From positions 42,483-106,482 of the forward strand of contig CAYJHD010000001.1 in assembly GCA_964370015.1 (NCBI GenBank): a stretch of 64,000 nt of DNA. The letters are read 5' to 3'. This stretch comes from CAYJAD01 sp964370015 (GTDB lineage Bacteria > Desulfobacterota > Desulfovibrionia > Desulfovibrionales > Desulfovibrionaceae). A program made the translations under genes and the position numbers. Of the stretch, positions 35,101 through 43,746 are shown piece after piece. Each line of letters opens with the position of its first letter. Within the stretch, counting starts at the first letter, position 1. Below the pieces are notes generated by a model that was given only the letters and a program-made list of their open reading frames with translations, searched no databases and was not told the origin of the DNA.

Positions 35101-36493
35101 GCGAGTTATTCACTATAGCTTTATTAAGTTCAGCTATAATATTTTCTATTTCCTTCGTCCATTTAGCTTCGTTGGCTACTTGCGTTTGAGCTTTGATATA
35201 AAGTTCTGAAAACTTTTTAGCTAAAGTAATCATGTATTCTTCAAGGGATACAGTTACAATAGTATTATCTTTTTCAAATGGATAATATGTTACACGAGCA
35301 TAATTCTTCCCGAACTTGAAAGGGTCGTACTGCGCAAGAGCACTTCCCTTACCAATCCACTTATCACCTTCTTTTAAAAGAATGGTATAGAAAAATGAAC
35401 TTCCAGCATCATTCGTGTCAAAATTTATCCATTTTGTATAAGAATTTTTATAGGCATCTACAGTTGATCTTCCTTCTGTAGGAACATATTGCTTTAAAAG
35501 CATAGTATTATCATTTTTCCATACAACTTCTACCGTAGCCATGGTAGCATAGTGTTGTAAAAAAATACCGAATGAAACTGACTCTTCAATGCCTTTCATT
35601 GTACTATCTATGAACTTCTGTGCCTCTTTTTCAAGTTTTATATTTTCATATATTCCTAAAGAGACTAAGTTCCAAAATGCCTTAGAATTATATTCAGCTT
35701 TTGTATTTACATGATACATATTAAAATATCGAGGACCTGACATTTCATATGTTGTTTTGGCAACTTCTGGCCATTTTTTTTCATTGGCAAAGGTTTGAAG
35801 TTGCTTTAATTGCGGTCCCATTTCTTGCAAATACAGTTCTGCCCCCTTTTTGCGCGCAGCAATTCTTGCCAGCATATCTTCCTCCACCTTGCGAGCAGCT
35901 TCAGCTCTGTCCATGGCAGCTTTTTTATTACCGGCAAGGCTTACGATACGCCATTTCTTATCAATGAACGCAAGACCAAGCACGCCTTCTTGCCCATCAG
36001 GCATGGTGGCCACAGCGGCAATAATGCCCTCTTGTTTACCTTCACCCATATCACCATAAGTAAGCTTGCTCAGCACATTGGGATCAAAGGGTAGCGTGGA
36101 GCTTTTGTATTTGCGGCAATAATTAGCAAAATCCCCCGAGGCAACCGTATTCGTGATGGTCTTAAGCAAGGCATCCATCATGAAATAAGATTGAGTGGCA
36201 CGGTCAGCATTAAGCCGACGAACCTGCTTAAAAGCATCGCCCTTCACAAAGAGATCTTTAAGCCACGCATAGCTGGGGTTTTCATGGTCGCCTCTGTATA
36301 CTTCAGCAAGTCGTACCCAATATTCCTTGGGCACACGCTCCATAAAGGCCACATGGTCATTATTTTCAATGGCTGTAATGAGAGCTTTGACGCCTTCTTC
36401 CGGCTTTTCGCCGCCCATACCCAAAAAGCCCGTGCTCAGCGTGAGCGTTATACCCACAATGACAAAAGATAAGATTTTTTGCACCATACGCAT
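32114..36493 (-). CDS. Giant exported protein, 1459 aa, with shared C-terminal domain
   Basis: Unrecognised family. Signal peptide or N-terminal anchor in residues ~5-25 (ILSFVIVGITLTLSTGFLGMG, the Gly-rich end without lipobox Cys). The body is built from degenerate repeats of ~120-140 residues. The clearest pair is ~452-570 and ~593-713, each with an NDPxVFExYxxLP core, an RDxGxxxxTAxAMA stretch and a WKxxR strand. Related helices start at ~35 and ~752. A basic/acidic low-complexity linker rich in AEAKAETKP follows (~1255-1325). The last 130 residues (KKPGKAVIV to TYSIIEK) are 81/130 identical to the end of the next gene upstream. AAGGAGTTCTTCC precedes the ATG. It is probably periplasmic or surface-exposed. 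The repeats recall small NTF2- or cystatin-like modules, but that is a guess. Confidence 0.8.
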   Translation of the reverse strand: MRMVQKILSFVIVGITLTLSTGFLGMGGEKPEEGVKALITAIENNDHVAFMERVPKEYWVRLAEVYRGDHENPSYAWLKDLFVKGDAFKQVRRLNADRATQSYFMMDALLKTITNTVASGDFANYCRKYKSSTLPFDPNVLSKLTYGDMGEGKQEGIIAAVATMPDGQEGVLGLAFIDKKWRIVSLAGNKKAAMDRAEAARKVEEDMLARIAARKKGAELYLQEMGPQLKQLQTFANEKKWPEVAKTTYEMSGPRYFNMYHVNTKAEYNSKAFWNLVSLGIYENIKLEKEAQKFIDSTMKGIEESVSFGIFLQHYATMATVEVVWKNDNTMLLKQYVPTEGRSTVDAYKNSYTKWINFDTNDAGSSFFYTILLKEGDKWIGKGSALAQYDPFKFGKNYARVTYYPFEKDNTIVTVSLEEYMITLAKKFSELYIKAQTQVANEAKWTKEIENIIAELNKAIVNNSPEVFEKYLALPMVIRDDGDINKTAIAMAKYGKNNEDVEKFLDGIRNGTSTFSLKDVDSFFVDELEVVMQRRGKETFYFFERKKGDEPWKLARINTVGELIRPKDWDAKLADLVKKYEVQFALNDSVQVVFTALQKAYTANDPKVFEQYIDLPSFLRDNGNLENTAQAMAVNAKSNADVKAFLEQVSTGKWQKKTPLKDGFAKISSMAVQPLEAIVSLPNQHLLLVRKTEKDAWKIVRYASNATSLKRPENWHADVATRAKVIEEEIAKEEARKQKVLAEMQKKMQEVSANIVKAITEKNAPLAEKYIESSIDILTVFLAIQDELRGSLRAKLAPLHSIQSSFRNSVKTGTPSSKYVTPIWDIEAWKKATFAFLDGKEQCVLATLPTATTNTYALFVPFNNSYKLIVPPSTDKRYFEKNGTMLAEAWMQLLSGYKLDEPRQELMFMVETLRSKNGKKFLEFINVPNLVSWKNLQDRASGLEEQIHNELFDEQKYTAQAESIAKSVSEKGTFTVGTLEITPRKLEKSNLHILTPQMLMLEMNDNNLFFVKKDNNFILQGMVGKLSATQRGELRQRFPDREKELANGKKATLRTVAAQTVSNAVLDLLHVTGGSYEVFKTEKGTVQLRVQAIVQNTAKQAVKPTKFMMFFEDAKGQGWLPWVTKVTSENIKPGATQTFEWEFFPNEKEIYLLQQAEAGKMHFMVRTSEATMNKDTYKRFSSMIDPKQLPDGMWQLGQFAPVKPMLQWRSAEDKVQKAMWDGMKKSKTSVTAHTGHLNQLTKAAASAEAKTQMPVQVEAKAETKPDVKAGTKSEAKPETKSEDKPETAAPAKAEAKAETPVQAEVKPVQAEVKTAPIAITGAQPTAPAPKKPGKAVIVPITTDSMSLTAFTSDSKPDSNIRVLAHGKSPLVGVRVESLGGSNASWKTQSVKTKAIGVLAVMQDGKALNVNDAAFSVDVSSPVTLDLVMQDNGSIGNAKIRLRVIFFHKDGSRTYSIIEK

Positions 36494-36519
36494 GGAAGAA
36501 CTCCTTACTGGGGTTTAGA

Positions 36520-39500
36520 TTATCGCTCTATAAGCGAATAATTTCTTGAACCATCTTTATGATAAAACACGACGCGTAAGCGAGTTTTAGCGTCTTGCAA
36601 AGCACCATTATCTTGAACACACAGAGTGAGAGGCGTTTCGTTGGAAATATCAAGTGTAAAAGATGCGTCACTAGCATTAACAACCTTGCCGTCTTGCTGC
36701 ACAGCCAGCACCCCTAAAGCTGTAGTTTTCACATCTTTAGTCTTCCATGAGGCTTGCACCCCTCCCATGCTTTCGAAACGTACACCCGTAAGTGGGCTAG
36801 GGTTTAAAGCAAGCACCTGTACACAAGAGTCAGGCTTTTGATCTGGCGTAAAAGCTGTGAAGCTCATAATATCAGTCGTTGTGGATACAATGAAACCCTT
36901 ACCCGGTTTTTTGAGAGCAGGTGCTTCTAAAGTTTTTGTTTTTGACACTGCAAGCGATGAAGAAGTAAAACCTTTATCAGCTACAATAGGAGCAACCTTT
37001 TCAGTAGTGCCAGAAGAAACTTTATCTATCTTAAACTTCTCAGCAGCTTTGGCTTTGTCCATAGGGCTTGCATCTGTGAGCCTGACTTTTTTTCCTGAGA
37101 GCAAAAAAGCCATTAAACTTTCTTTACTTTTTGCAAATTCTTTTGCTTTTTCCCATCTTTCTTCGCTGAAATTAAAATCAAGAGTTCTCCACCCTTCCCA
37201 ATTTCCCAAATATGTTGGCGGAAATTTTTCTTTAAAATACATTGTCTTTTCAAGTTTAGGAATGCTATTTTGAGCAAGTGGTTTTGCCCATGGGCTTTTA
37301 CAATGAGAATATTCCACAGAGAGAGCTTTCGCTTGAGGCAAGTTCTGATCTCCACTCACACCCAAGGCAAGCATTTCTATCAATGGCAAAACAAGGTCAC
37401 ATGTTCTTCCTCTAAAACCAGATGTATTATATTTATCCGCATAAAAAGAACGTGCCTTTTTAATATCTTGAGGCAATATCTTTCCAGTATACAGTGGTTG
37501 TGCCAAGATTCCTTGTGCAATATGCTTATTATCCAAATTGCTTGTCGCAATATACCAAAGAATAGTTGCGCCAAGAAACACATCATCTTGAGATTTACCT
37601 TCTTTAAATAAAGACTCTGCCTTCCAAGTGAGTGCTGTGGTATAGTTTTTTACCATATCAGCCAGCTTCGCATTTTCATCCATGGCAAATTCAATATTGT
37701 GCAAACGACCAAGCCTTTCCACAGCATCAGAACTACCAAGTTTCGCCGCACGGGTAAGTAAATCTACTTCACGCGCCTTATCATCTCCGCCATTATTAGG
37801 AAGCAAAGTTAAACGTATAAGAGCCTTTGGGTCGCCCATGCGAGCAGCTGTGAGTATAGCTTCAAACCCTTCAATGGGCTTACGAAAACCCTGATCGAAA
37901 GCAATAATATTTCCATACGTTAGCATTGCTGGTAAATATTTTAGCTGTACGGCTTTCGCTAGATTATACATGGCAGAACTACGTAATAACTCTTGACTCT
38001 TTTTATTTTTTTCCAAAGGATATTTTTTTAAGTAGTCCAATGCCACCTGATACATATACGGAGGATAATCACTTATCGCACTTGTAATATGCATATCAAA
38101 GTATCCAAGTGTAAAAAGTTTTTTCTCACTGTCATTATAAATCATGAAAGATAATTCTTTCATGATATTATTTTTTCTCAACGATTCATATTCACTTGAT
38201 TTTAAAAATTTTTTCTTATTTTCACTATACTTCTTTATAAGTATTTTTTCTTCATCAGTAGGCGTATACCTATATAAATCATAAACTTTAGTATTTAAAA
38301 CACCTGAATCTACTTTGTTAGTAACACTCATAGCCAACCACAACGGCGCTGAAATACCCAATTTTTCATTGTTCATAAACTCAGCATTAAGTTTAAGTAA
38401 GTTTTCTGAGTCCTTTGGAGAAGTGGGTAAAATAGAAAGTAAATTAACTGCACGTGAATCATGCGGTTCACTTTGTAAGATGTTTCGTACCTTTTGCAAA
38501 TTTTCCTCTGAATATTGCATTTCACTTAATGTGTATAACGCTATTTCATATGGAAAAGCTTGCATCAAATCGTAATATTTAAAATAAAGTTCTCTTTTTT
38601 CTTTTTTTGAAAAAAACCGTTCCAATAGACTATAAAGTTCTTCTCTCGCAACATTACGATAGTGAGAGGTTGGAAAAGTAGATTTTACTAAAAAATCATA
38701 CGATTGTGGTAAGTTTCGTGAAAGAATCCAAAAAACATACGATGACTCAGGAGAATTTGGATTTAAAAAATGCTCCCTCTTCACATTTAAATTAATATAG
38801 CCCCCAGGAACATTGTGTCTTATGGATCCATTTTGTATATTCCAAAAAACTTTCCCACTATTTTTCATTTGTGAATATTTTTCATATGCTTTTGTAAAAT
38901 CTTGTTGCGTTCCGCAGCCAGTTAGATATGAGGCAAGTAAATTCGCCTGCACCTCCCCTAAAGCGAGATAATCTTCAGCTTTGACTTTTTTATATACATT
39001 TTCATTTTCAAACAATTTTAAATACTTATACATCTTTTCGTATTGATTTGCATGCTTCAAAATATGCAAAATTGCGAATAAAGCATCTACATCGCCTTTC
39101 AATGCATTTTCTTCGTACAAAGACGCTATTTTATTCGCCAATAATGTTGTCAATTCAGATATTTTATTATAATATGAAAGGTTGACAAGGCCCTCCCCAT
39201 TATTAGCTGTATAATTTAATGATTTGTTAAAAATATAAACCCCATTACTATACAACCATGCATCCAACACAGTGCTTTCACAAATTTTTTTAACGATATT
39301 AATTTTATTGTTTTTTACAGCAAAATAAAAAGGAGTTTTCCCCATATTATCTTTTGAATTAATATTAGCACCATGATCAAGTAATGTGAAAAAAGCTTTT
39401 GTATAACCTTTTGAAGCTGCAATATGTAATGCAGTAGTCCTATTAAATTTGTCTATATATACTTCTGTGTCTGCGCCATTTTTCAACAATATCTTCATAG

Positions 39501-39699
39501 CTTCTAATCTATTATTAAGTACAGCCAACATAAGAGCTGTATACCCTTTAGAATTTTTTGCATTTATATCTTCACCCTGCTGGATAGCTTTTTCCATTCC
39601 AGACAAATCATTTTTCATAAACGAATCAATTATCTTAGAAGCATTTGCAATATTTACACTTCCTAAAAAAATAAAGACAAAAAATAATATTCGTAGCAT
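36520..39699 (-). CDS. Exported ankyrin/Sel1-like protein, 1059 aa, same C-terminal domain
   Basis: Signal peptide MLRILFFVFIFLGSVNIANA. Residues ~22-155 are four ankyrin repeats (KGYTALMLAVLNNRLEAMKIL, TTALHIAASKGYTKAFFTLL and similar). The long middle is helical and TPR/Sel1-like, with a clear Sel1 run at ~575-700 (LAKAVQLKYLPAMLTYGNI, ILTAARMGDPKALIRL, LLTRAAKLGSSDAVERLG). The final 130 residues match the 1459-aa protein without a gap. This shared end is preceded by a short Ala/Lys-rich linker in both. The middle 3 kb is markedly AT-rich compared with the flanks. It lies 26 bases upstream of the 1459-aa gene and is surely co-transcribed. Confidence 0.85.
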   Translation of the reverse strand: MLRILFFVFIFLGSVNIANASKIIDSFMKNDLSGMEKAIQQGEDINAKNSKGYTALMLAVLNNRLEAMKILLKNGADTEVYIDKFNRTTALHIAASKGYTKAFFTLLDHGANINSKDNMGKTPFYFAVKNNKINIVKKICESTVLDAWLYSNGVYIFNKSLNYTANNGEGLVNLSYYNKISELTTLLANKIASLYEENALKGDVDALFAILHILKHANQYEKMYKYLKLFENENVYKKVKAEDYLALGEVQANLLASYLTGCGTQQDFTKAYEKYSQMKNSGKVFWNIQNGSIRHNVPGGYINLNVKREHFLNPNSPESSYVFWILSRNLPQSYDFLVKSTFPTSHYRNVAREELYSLLERFFSKKEKRELYFKYYDLMQAFPYEIALYTLSEMQYSEENLQKVRNILQSEPHDSRAVNLLSILPTSPKDSENLLKLNAEFMNNEKLGISAPLWLAMSVTNKVDSGVLNTKVYDLYRYTPTDEEKILIKKYSENKKKFLKSSEYESLRKNNIMKELSFMIYNDSEKKLFTLGYFDMHITSAISDYPPYMYQVALDYLKKYPLEKNKKSQELLRSSAMYNLAKAVQLKYLPAMLTYGNIIAFDQGFRKPIEGFEAILTAARMGDPKALIRLTLLPNNGGDDKAREVDLLTRAAKLGSSDAVERLGRLHNIEFAMDENAKLADMVKNYTTALTWKAESLFKEGKSQDDVFLGATILWYIATSNLDNKHIAQGILAQPLYTGKILPQDIKKARSFYADKYNTSGFRGRTCDLVLPLIEMLALGVSGDQNLPQAKALSVEYSHCKSPWAKPLAQNSIPKLEKTMYFKEKFPPTYLGNWEGWRTLDFNFSEERWEKAKEFAKSKESLMAFLLSGKKVRLTDASPMDKAKAAEKFKIDKVSSGTTEKVAPIVADKGFTSSSLAVSKTKTLEAPALKKPGKGFIVSTTTDIMSFTAFTPDQKPDSCVQVLALNPSPLTGVRFESMGGVQASWKTKDVKTTALGVLAVQQDGKVVNASDASFTLDISNETPLTLCVQDNGALQDAKTRLRVVFYHKDGSRNYSLIER

Positions 39700-39722
39700 A
39701 GTACTCTACCTACCCCTATGTA

Positions 39723-40916
39723 TTAAAAAAATGTTTTTTGCATTGTATTTTGAAGTGTTGAAAATACGGGCTTCACAAATATCCCCGCCTCCACGCCGCG
39801 ACCTTCCCAGCTTTGTTCGCTAAGGCGCAAGAGCGCTTCCGTACTAAGTCGTAACATATTGCCTCGTACATTGAAGGTGCTTTGCGCATGAGCCTTACCA
39901 AAGGTGGTAGAGCCCATGGAAGTGGCACGCCCATTATCCACAAGGGCCACAATAAAAGCTTCTGCTGCGCTGGCGGTTAGATCATCTTGCCAAAGAATGA
40001 GAGGATATGTTTGAAGAAATTTCCCATCTTTACTTGTACGAATATGTTTTTTCTTGGGTAAAGAGTCTGCTTTATTTTCACGCACTTTTGAAATGCCTAA
40101 TAAAGATCCTTTAGGTAGAAATTCCGCAGCACAATTTCTTGCAGCTAAAATATTTCCGCCGCTATTGGCACGTATATCCACCACAAGAGGCTGATTTCCT
40201 GCTTGTTGTACTTTTGTAATAAAAAGTTTGGTCGTATCCTTATCAAAGTACCAAATACGTATGCGTGCAAAGCCCTCATGCTGAATAAAATCCACATGGG
40301 GCGGGGTAAATTTTTCTCTTTTAAGGGCATACGTAGTGAATGCGCCATTTCTTTCAACGTTTAACGTCAATTTTGAACCTACCGGCCCCATAAAAACTTT
40401 TCGAGCAGACTCTATGGAATCCAACCCTGTAAGTACGTCACCTTCTAAAATGCCAGCTTTAGCGGCGGGGCCATTGGGATAAGGTACACAAACAATTTGC
40501 CCTCTTTTGTTCTTAACCAAAGCCATTCCCACACTGCCAGCATTTTTTACAGGGGCGTTTTTTTTCAATTCAGCAGCAGAGCTAAAAGTGGCCCATTTAT
40601 CAAAGCCCTGCAAATAGGCTCGTATTTCACTGGCATAAATGGGTTGCCATGCCATGTCTTTTATCATCAGTGCAGAGCCATCAATCTGTGCATCTTGCAC
40701 TTTATGCATGGATTCTTCACCCATCAAAAGAATACTATGAGATTCTTGTGGTGGTACAAGGGCCGATTTCGCGACCTCTTGCACCACCCTATCGGCAATG
40801 CCTTGTTCTACAGGCTGCTCCACCTGAACAACTGCACACAGGGACACAGTTGCCATGGCAGACACAATACAAATACTCAGAAAAAATATACGTAAAACAG
40901 GCATTATATTTTGCAT
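39723..40916 (-). CDS. PDZ-containing S41 (C-terminal processing type) protease
   Basis: 397 aa, exported (signal peptide to about residue 27, LCAVVQ). The PDZ domain is at ~130-200 (GSVGMALVKNKRGQ, GPAAKAGILEGDVLTGLDSI). The S41 core follows, with VVDIRANSGGNILAARN. The catalytic dyad is intact: Ser in LTASAAEAF and Lys in STTFGKAHAQ, 25 residues apart as in E. coli Prc. It should trim or degrade envelope proteins in the periplasm. Inside this operon it could process the two giant proteins with the common C-terminal domain, since Ctp enzymes recognise C-termini. GGAGTAAAAA precedes the ATG. Confidence 0.9.
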   Translation of the reverse strand: MQNIMPVLRIFFLSICIVSAMATVSLCAVVQVEQPVEQGIADRVVQEVAKSALVPPQESHSILLMGEESMHKVQDAQIDGSALMIKDMAWQPIYASEIRAYLQGFDKWATFSSAAELKKNAPVKNAGSVGMALVKNKRGQIVCVPYPNGPAAKAGILEGDVLTGLDSIESARKVFMGPVGSKLTLNVERNGAFTTYALKREKFTPPHVDFIQHEGFARIRIWYFDKDTTKLFITKVQQAGNQPLVVDIRANSGGNILAARNCAAEFLPKGSLLGISKVRENKADSLPKKKHIRTSKDGKFLQTYPLILWQDDLTASAAEAFIVALVDNGRATSMGSTTFGKAHAQSTFNVRGNMLRLSTEALLRLSEQSWEGRGVEAGIFVKPVFSTLQNTMQKTFF

Positions 40917-40919
40917 TTT

Positions 40920-41414
40920 TTACTCCATGAGTAAGGCGTCCATATCTTTTTGTAAACTATCGTATTCTTGTTTCAATTTTTCTAGATAAGCTTTACGCTC
41001 TTCCACATTTTGCGTGGCAGTATTGGTGCGCATTTGCTTTTCAATATCCGTGGCGCGAGTTTCAAGAGCAGTTATTTTTGCTGCTTGAGCAGTATCTGCA
41101 GTTTTACTTTGTGCCAAACGGGTCTTTAAGCTCTCAATATTGGACTGCATTTCGCGTAATTGTCCCTGCTGTGCGGCCACAGTAACAACTCTTTCACCCA
41201 CAGCTTTTTTCAAAGCTTCACTTTCTTCGCGCTCTTTGGCTTGTTGAGCTTCAATGGCAGCAAGGCGCGCTTCTCTCTCTTTAATACGCGCTTCGTAAGC
41301 TTCGGGACTATAAGAAAAAAGCCCACCCTTGGAAGGATCCGTGGTGGTGGCAGAGCACCCTACAAGTAAAAGAGCTGAGGCAAGTACAGTCATAATTCTT
41401 TTTTTAGGTAACAT
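40920..41414 (-). CDS. Coiled-coil lipoprotein
   Basis: 164 aa. Lipoprotein signal MLPKKRIMTVLASALLLVGC with the lipobox Cys at residue 20. Residues ~40-160 are an almost unbroken coiled coil rich in Ala, Glu, Lys and Gln. The start at 41414 follows GGAGAGATGAA; the frame also opens at 41429 but would place acidic residues ahead of the signal. It lies 3 bases from the protease gene. It may be a periplasmic spacer or adaptor anchored in a membrane. Confidence 0.85.
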   Translation of the reverse strand: MLPKKRIMTVLASALLLVGCSATTTDPSKGGLFSYSPEAYEARIKEREARLAAIEAQQAKEREESEALKKAVGERVVTVAAQQGQLREMQSNIESLKTRLAQSKTADTAQAAKITALETRATDIEKQMRTNTATQNVEERKAYLEKLKQEYDSLQKDMDALLME

Positions 41415-41428
41415 TTCATCTCTCCTCA

Positions 41429-42097
41429 TTAGATAGAAACACGCATGGACATGTTAGCTAATTTATTGGATTCTTCGCGTAACTCATCCACTTGCAATTG
41501 CATTTTTGCAATTTCATGCTCAATAATGGCAGCTTCGCGTTCGCGCTTTTCGCTGCGGGCATCGGCCACAACAACCTTTTGCGCCACAATAACTTTTTCC
41601 ATATCCGCAATATAATTATTGGTAGATTGCTGTTGCTCTGCCAATGCGGCTTGCATCTTTTTCATATCCGACGCTTTTGCCGTTTGCATTTTATAGGCGG
41701 CGGCCAATTGTTGCGATTGAGCATCAAGCTTTGTCAACTCTGCTTTTAATCTATCATTATAGGATGCAGTATTTTTATTGGCCGCTTGAACCTTAGCTAT
41801 ACTATCGTCCAACCATGCTTCTCGTGTGGCATAATCTTCTTTCTTTTTAGCTACATATAAACCAACACCTGTTCCCACAAGAGCACCAGCTCCAGCTCCA
41901 ACAGCTATCCACCTGCTATTGCCCGTGGCAATGGCAGCAACACCACCCAAGATGGCTCCAAAAATGGCTCCAGCACCAGCTCCTTCACCAACGGTTTGTG
42001 CACTATCGTTGTTAGTGCTTCCATCCGGATTAGTTCTTGCTGCGCATCCCGATAATACCAACATCATGCACAGCATAATTAAAGCAAGATTTTTCAT
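41429..42097 (-). CDS. Glycine-zipper, coiled-coil lipoprotein
   Basis: 222 aa. Lipobox LVLSGC with Cys at residue 18. A glycine-zipper segment follows at ~38-85 (GEGAGAGAIFGAILGGVAAIA, then GAGAGALVGTGVGLYVA), of the kind that inserts in membranes and oligomerises. From ~90 on, the protein is a long coiled coil. Together with the next lipoprotein it resembles paired envelope-spanning lipoproteins. It lies 11 bases after the SUMF1-fold gene in the operon. Confidence 0.85.
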   Translation of the reverse strand: MKNLALIMLCMMLVLSGCAARTNPDGSTNNDSAQTVGEGAGAGAIFGAILGGVAAIATGNSRWIAVGAGAGALVGTGVGLYVAKKKEDYATREAWLDDSIAKVQAANKNTASYNDRLKAELTKLDAQSQQLAAAYKMQTAKASDMKKMQAALAEQQQSTNNYIADMEKVIVAQKVVVADARSEKREREAAIIEHEIAKMQLQVDELREESNKLANMSMRVSI

Positions 42098-42108
42098 AAC
42101 TCCTCCTA

Positions 42109-43725
42109 TTATTTTAAACTATCTTCATAGTCTTTTCGCCACTTAGGAATATTTGTTCTTTTATTACGCACAAATTCTGTATAATGACCTTTAATAAGCT
42201 GCAGCACTGCCAATGAGGTTGCAATTTCTTCAGGTTTCATACCTTTTTCAGTGTAGCCTTGAGTAGCCTTTTCTCTTGCCACAAAAGCATCGTTAATAAG
42301 CTTACTAGGCAATGCTTCCATACCCATAAGATTGGCATTATACGTATCTAATGCTTCATTGATGTTGAAAGCAGCCACTTCAAAGGGTTTTTGTAAGCGC
42401 GCATTTTTTACCTTGTCTTCTTCAAGTCGCCCTTTCATATAGGTATATTTTTCTAGTATAGTTCTTAACCTTTGTCCCACAGAATGCGTATAATTCACCC
42501 ACGTGGTGGCAGTTCTTATGTCAGCCTCATGCTGTGCTTTTTGCCCTTTTTGCATACCATCCAGCGCATAAGCCAATTCTTGCGCCCAATTAACTTGAAC
42601 ATGCTCTTCTTTTGAAAGTTTATTTAGGGATTGAATACGCGCCATGGCATCAACAAATGAGGCTTCTGCTTGATCACTGAGCGGTGCCATAGATAACGTA
42701 GCTGGCGTTTGTGGTTGAACAGCGCTATCCAGCTCTTCTTCAAAGGCCTCTTCAATTTCAGCAATGGTCTCTCTGTCTGTGAGTAAGGGAGCGGATAAGG
42801 TTAAACGCATGCCCAAAGTAATTTTAGCATTGGGCTTTATTTCGTTTCCGCGACGTAAAAGATAATACGGTTCCTCCTGGCGCTGAGCCGAGAGCAGTTT
42901 TTCCTCATTCATAATATAGGAACCACCACGACTAGTGAAACCACCACTACGCCCTTCGTAATATCTGAATTGATATTGACTAGCTGTCATTTCTTGTACA
43001 TTGCCCAGCATATCATGTAGACCCAAAGGATTGGGCTTAAGCAGGCCTATGGATTTCATTTTTCCATGTGAAGAAGTGGGGCCATTAAACCATTCGTGAG
43101 CGGCTATCTGATCATCATAAGGTGTAGCGCTTTCGAAAAGAGATTTTTCTACTTTAATGCCGCCGCGAGCTGCAAATTCCCATTCTGCTTCCGAGGGTAG
43201 GCGCACGAAACCGGGATAATTATTAGACTTAGGTAATGCATCCAAGCCATTGGCATAGAACCATTGATTTAGAGTATCAATGAACTGAATGGCCTCAAAG
43301 TAGGTAAGGCTGGTGACTGGAAGGCTGTCTTTTTCCGCACTGGCTTCTTTATCAGTTAGAGCTGCTGGTAAAGAGCCCATTACTGCGCGGTATTGCGCGC
43401 GTGTAATTTCATACTTACTTAAATAATATATCCATAATGGTTCTTCTGTCTCACTAAAAAAACTTCCGCCCACCATTACCTTAGTGGGGCGCATACGAAA
43501 GTTTTCCTCCTCAGCATCACCCATAATAAAAGCCATACCACCACTGTAAGGACTTTCTCCCCTCACCTGAATGGCGCGAAAAGCAAAGCAAGTGCCCTCA
43601 GGCCCCGGAAGCACTAAATCACCTTCCAACGGCTGAGGATTACAAGCATTTTTTTCTGCAGCTATAACCTTATTAGGCAATGTACAAAACAGAGCCCACA
43701 GTACAAAAAACAAAAGTTTTTTCAT
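42109..43725 (-). CDS. Exported SUMF1/FGE-fold protein, probably not a formylglycine enzyme
   Basis: 538 aa, signal peptide to about AAEKNA. The SUMF1 domain (~60-330) shows LSKYEITRAQYRAVMG, PVTSLTYFEAIQFIDTLN, RLPSEAEWEFAARGG, GLHDMLGNVQEMTAS and TSRGGSYIMNEE. The catalytic cysteines of true formylglycine-generating enzymes, near the domain's C-terminal end, are absent; the only mature Cys are near residues 30 and 47. It is therefore more likely a binding or scaffold version. A helical region of ~200 residues follows. The start ATG at 43725 has AAGGAGTGTGT before it. It lies 21 bases after the permease gene. Confidence 0.87.
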   Translation of the reverse strand: MKKLLFFVLWALFCTLPNKVIAAEKNACNPQPLEGDLVLPGPEGTCFAFRAIQVRGESPYSGGMAFIMGDAEEENFRMRPTKVMVGGSFFSETEEPLWIYYLSKYEITRAQYRAVMGSLPAALTDKEASAEKDSLPVTSLTYFEAIQFIDTLNQWFYANGLDALPKSNNYPGFVRLPSEAEWEFAARGGIKVEKSLFESATPYDDQIAAHEWFNGPTSSHGKMKSIGLLKPNPLGLHDMLGNVQEMTASQYQFRYYEGRSGGFTSRGGSYIMNEEKLLSAQRQEEPYYLLRRGNEIKPNAKITLGMRLTLSAPLLTDRETIAEIEEAFEEELDSAVQPQTPATLSMAPLSDQAEASFVDAMARIQSLNKLSKEEHVQVNWAQELAYALDGMQKGQKAQHEADIRTATTWVNYTHSVGQRLRTILEKYTYMKGRLEEDKVKNARLQKPFEVAAFNINEALDTYNANLMGMEALPSKLINDAFVAREKATQGYTEKGMKPEEIATSLAVLQLIKGHYTEFVRNKRTNIPKWRKDYEDSLK

Positions 43726-43746
43726 ACACACTCCTTTATGCGACAG

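Noticed and set aside
39723..40916. Possible loss of the catalytic Ser in the S41 protease (TASAAE instead of SASASE)
   Set aside because: Alignment with Prc shows the catalytic residue is the second Ser of the motif, which is kept, and the Lys is 25 residues later as expected.
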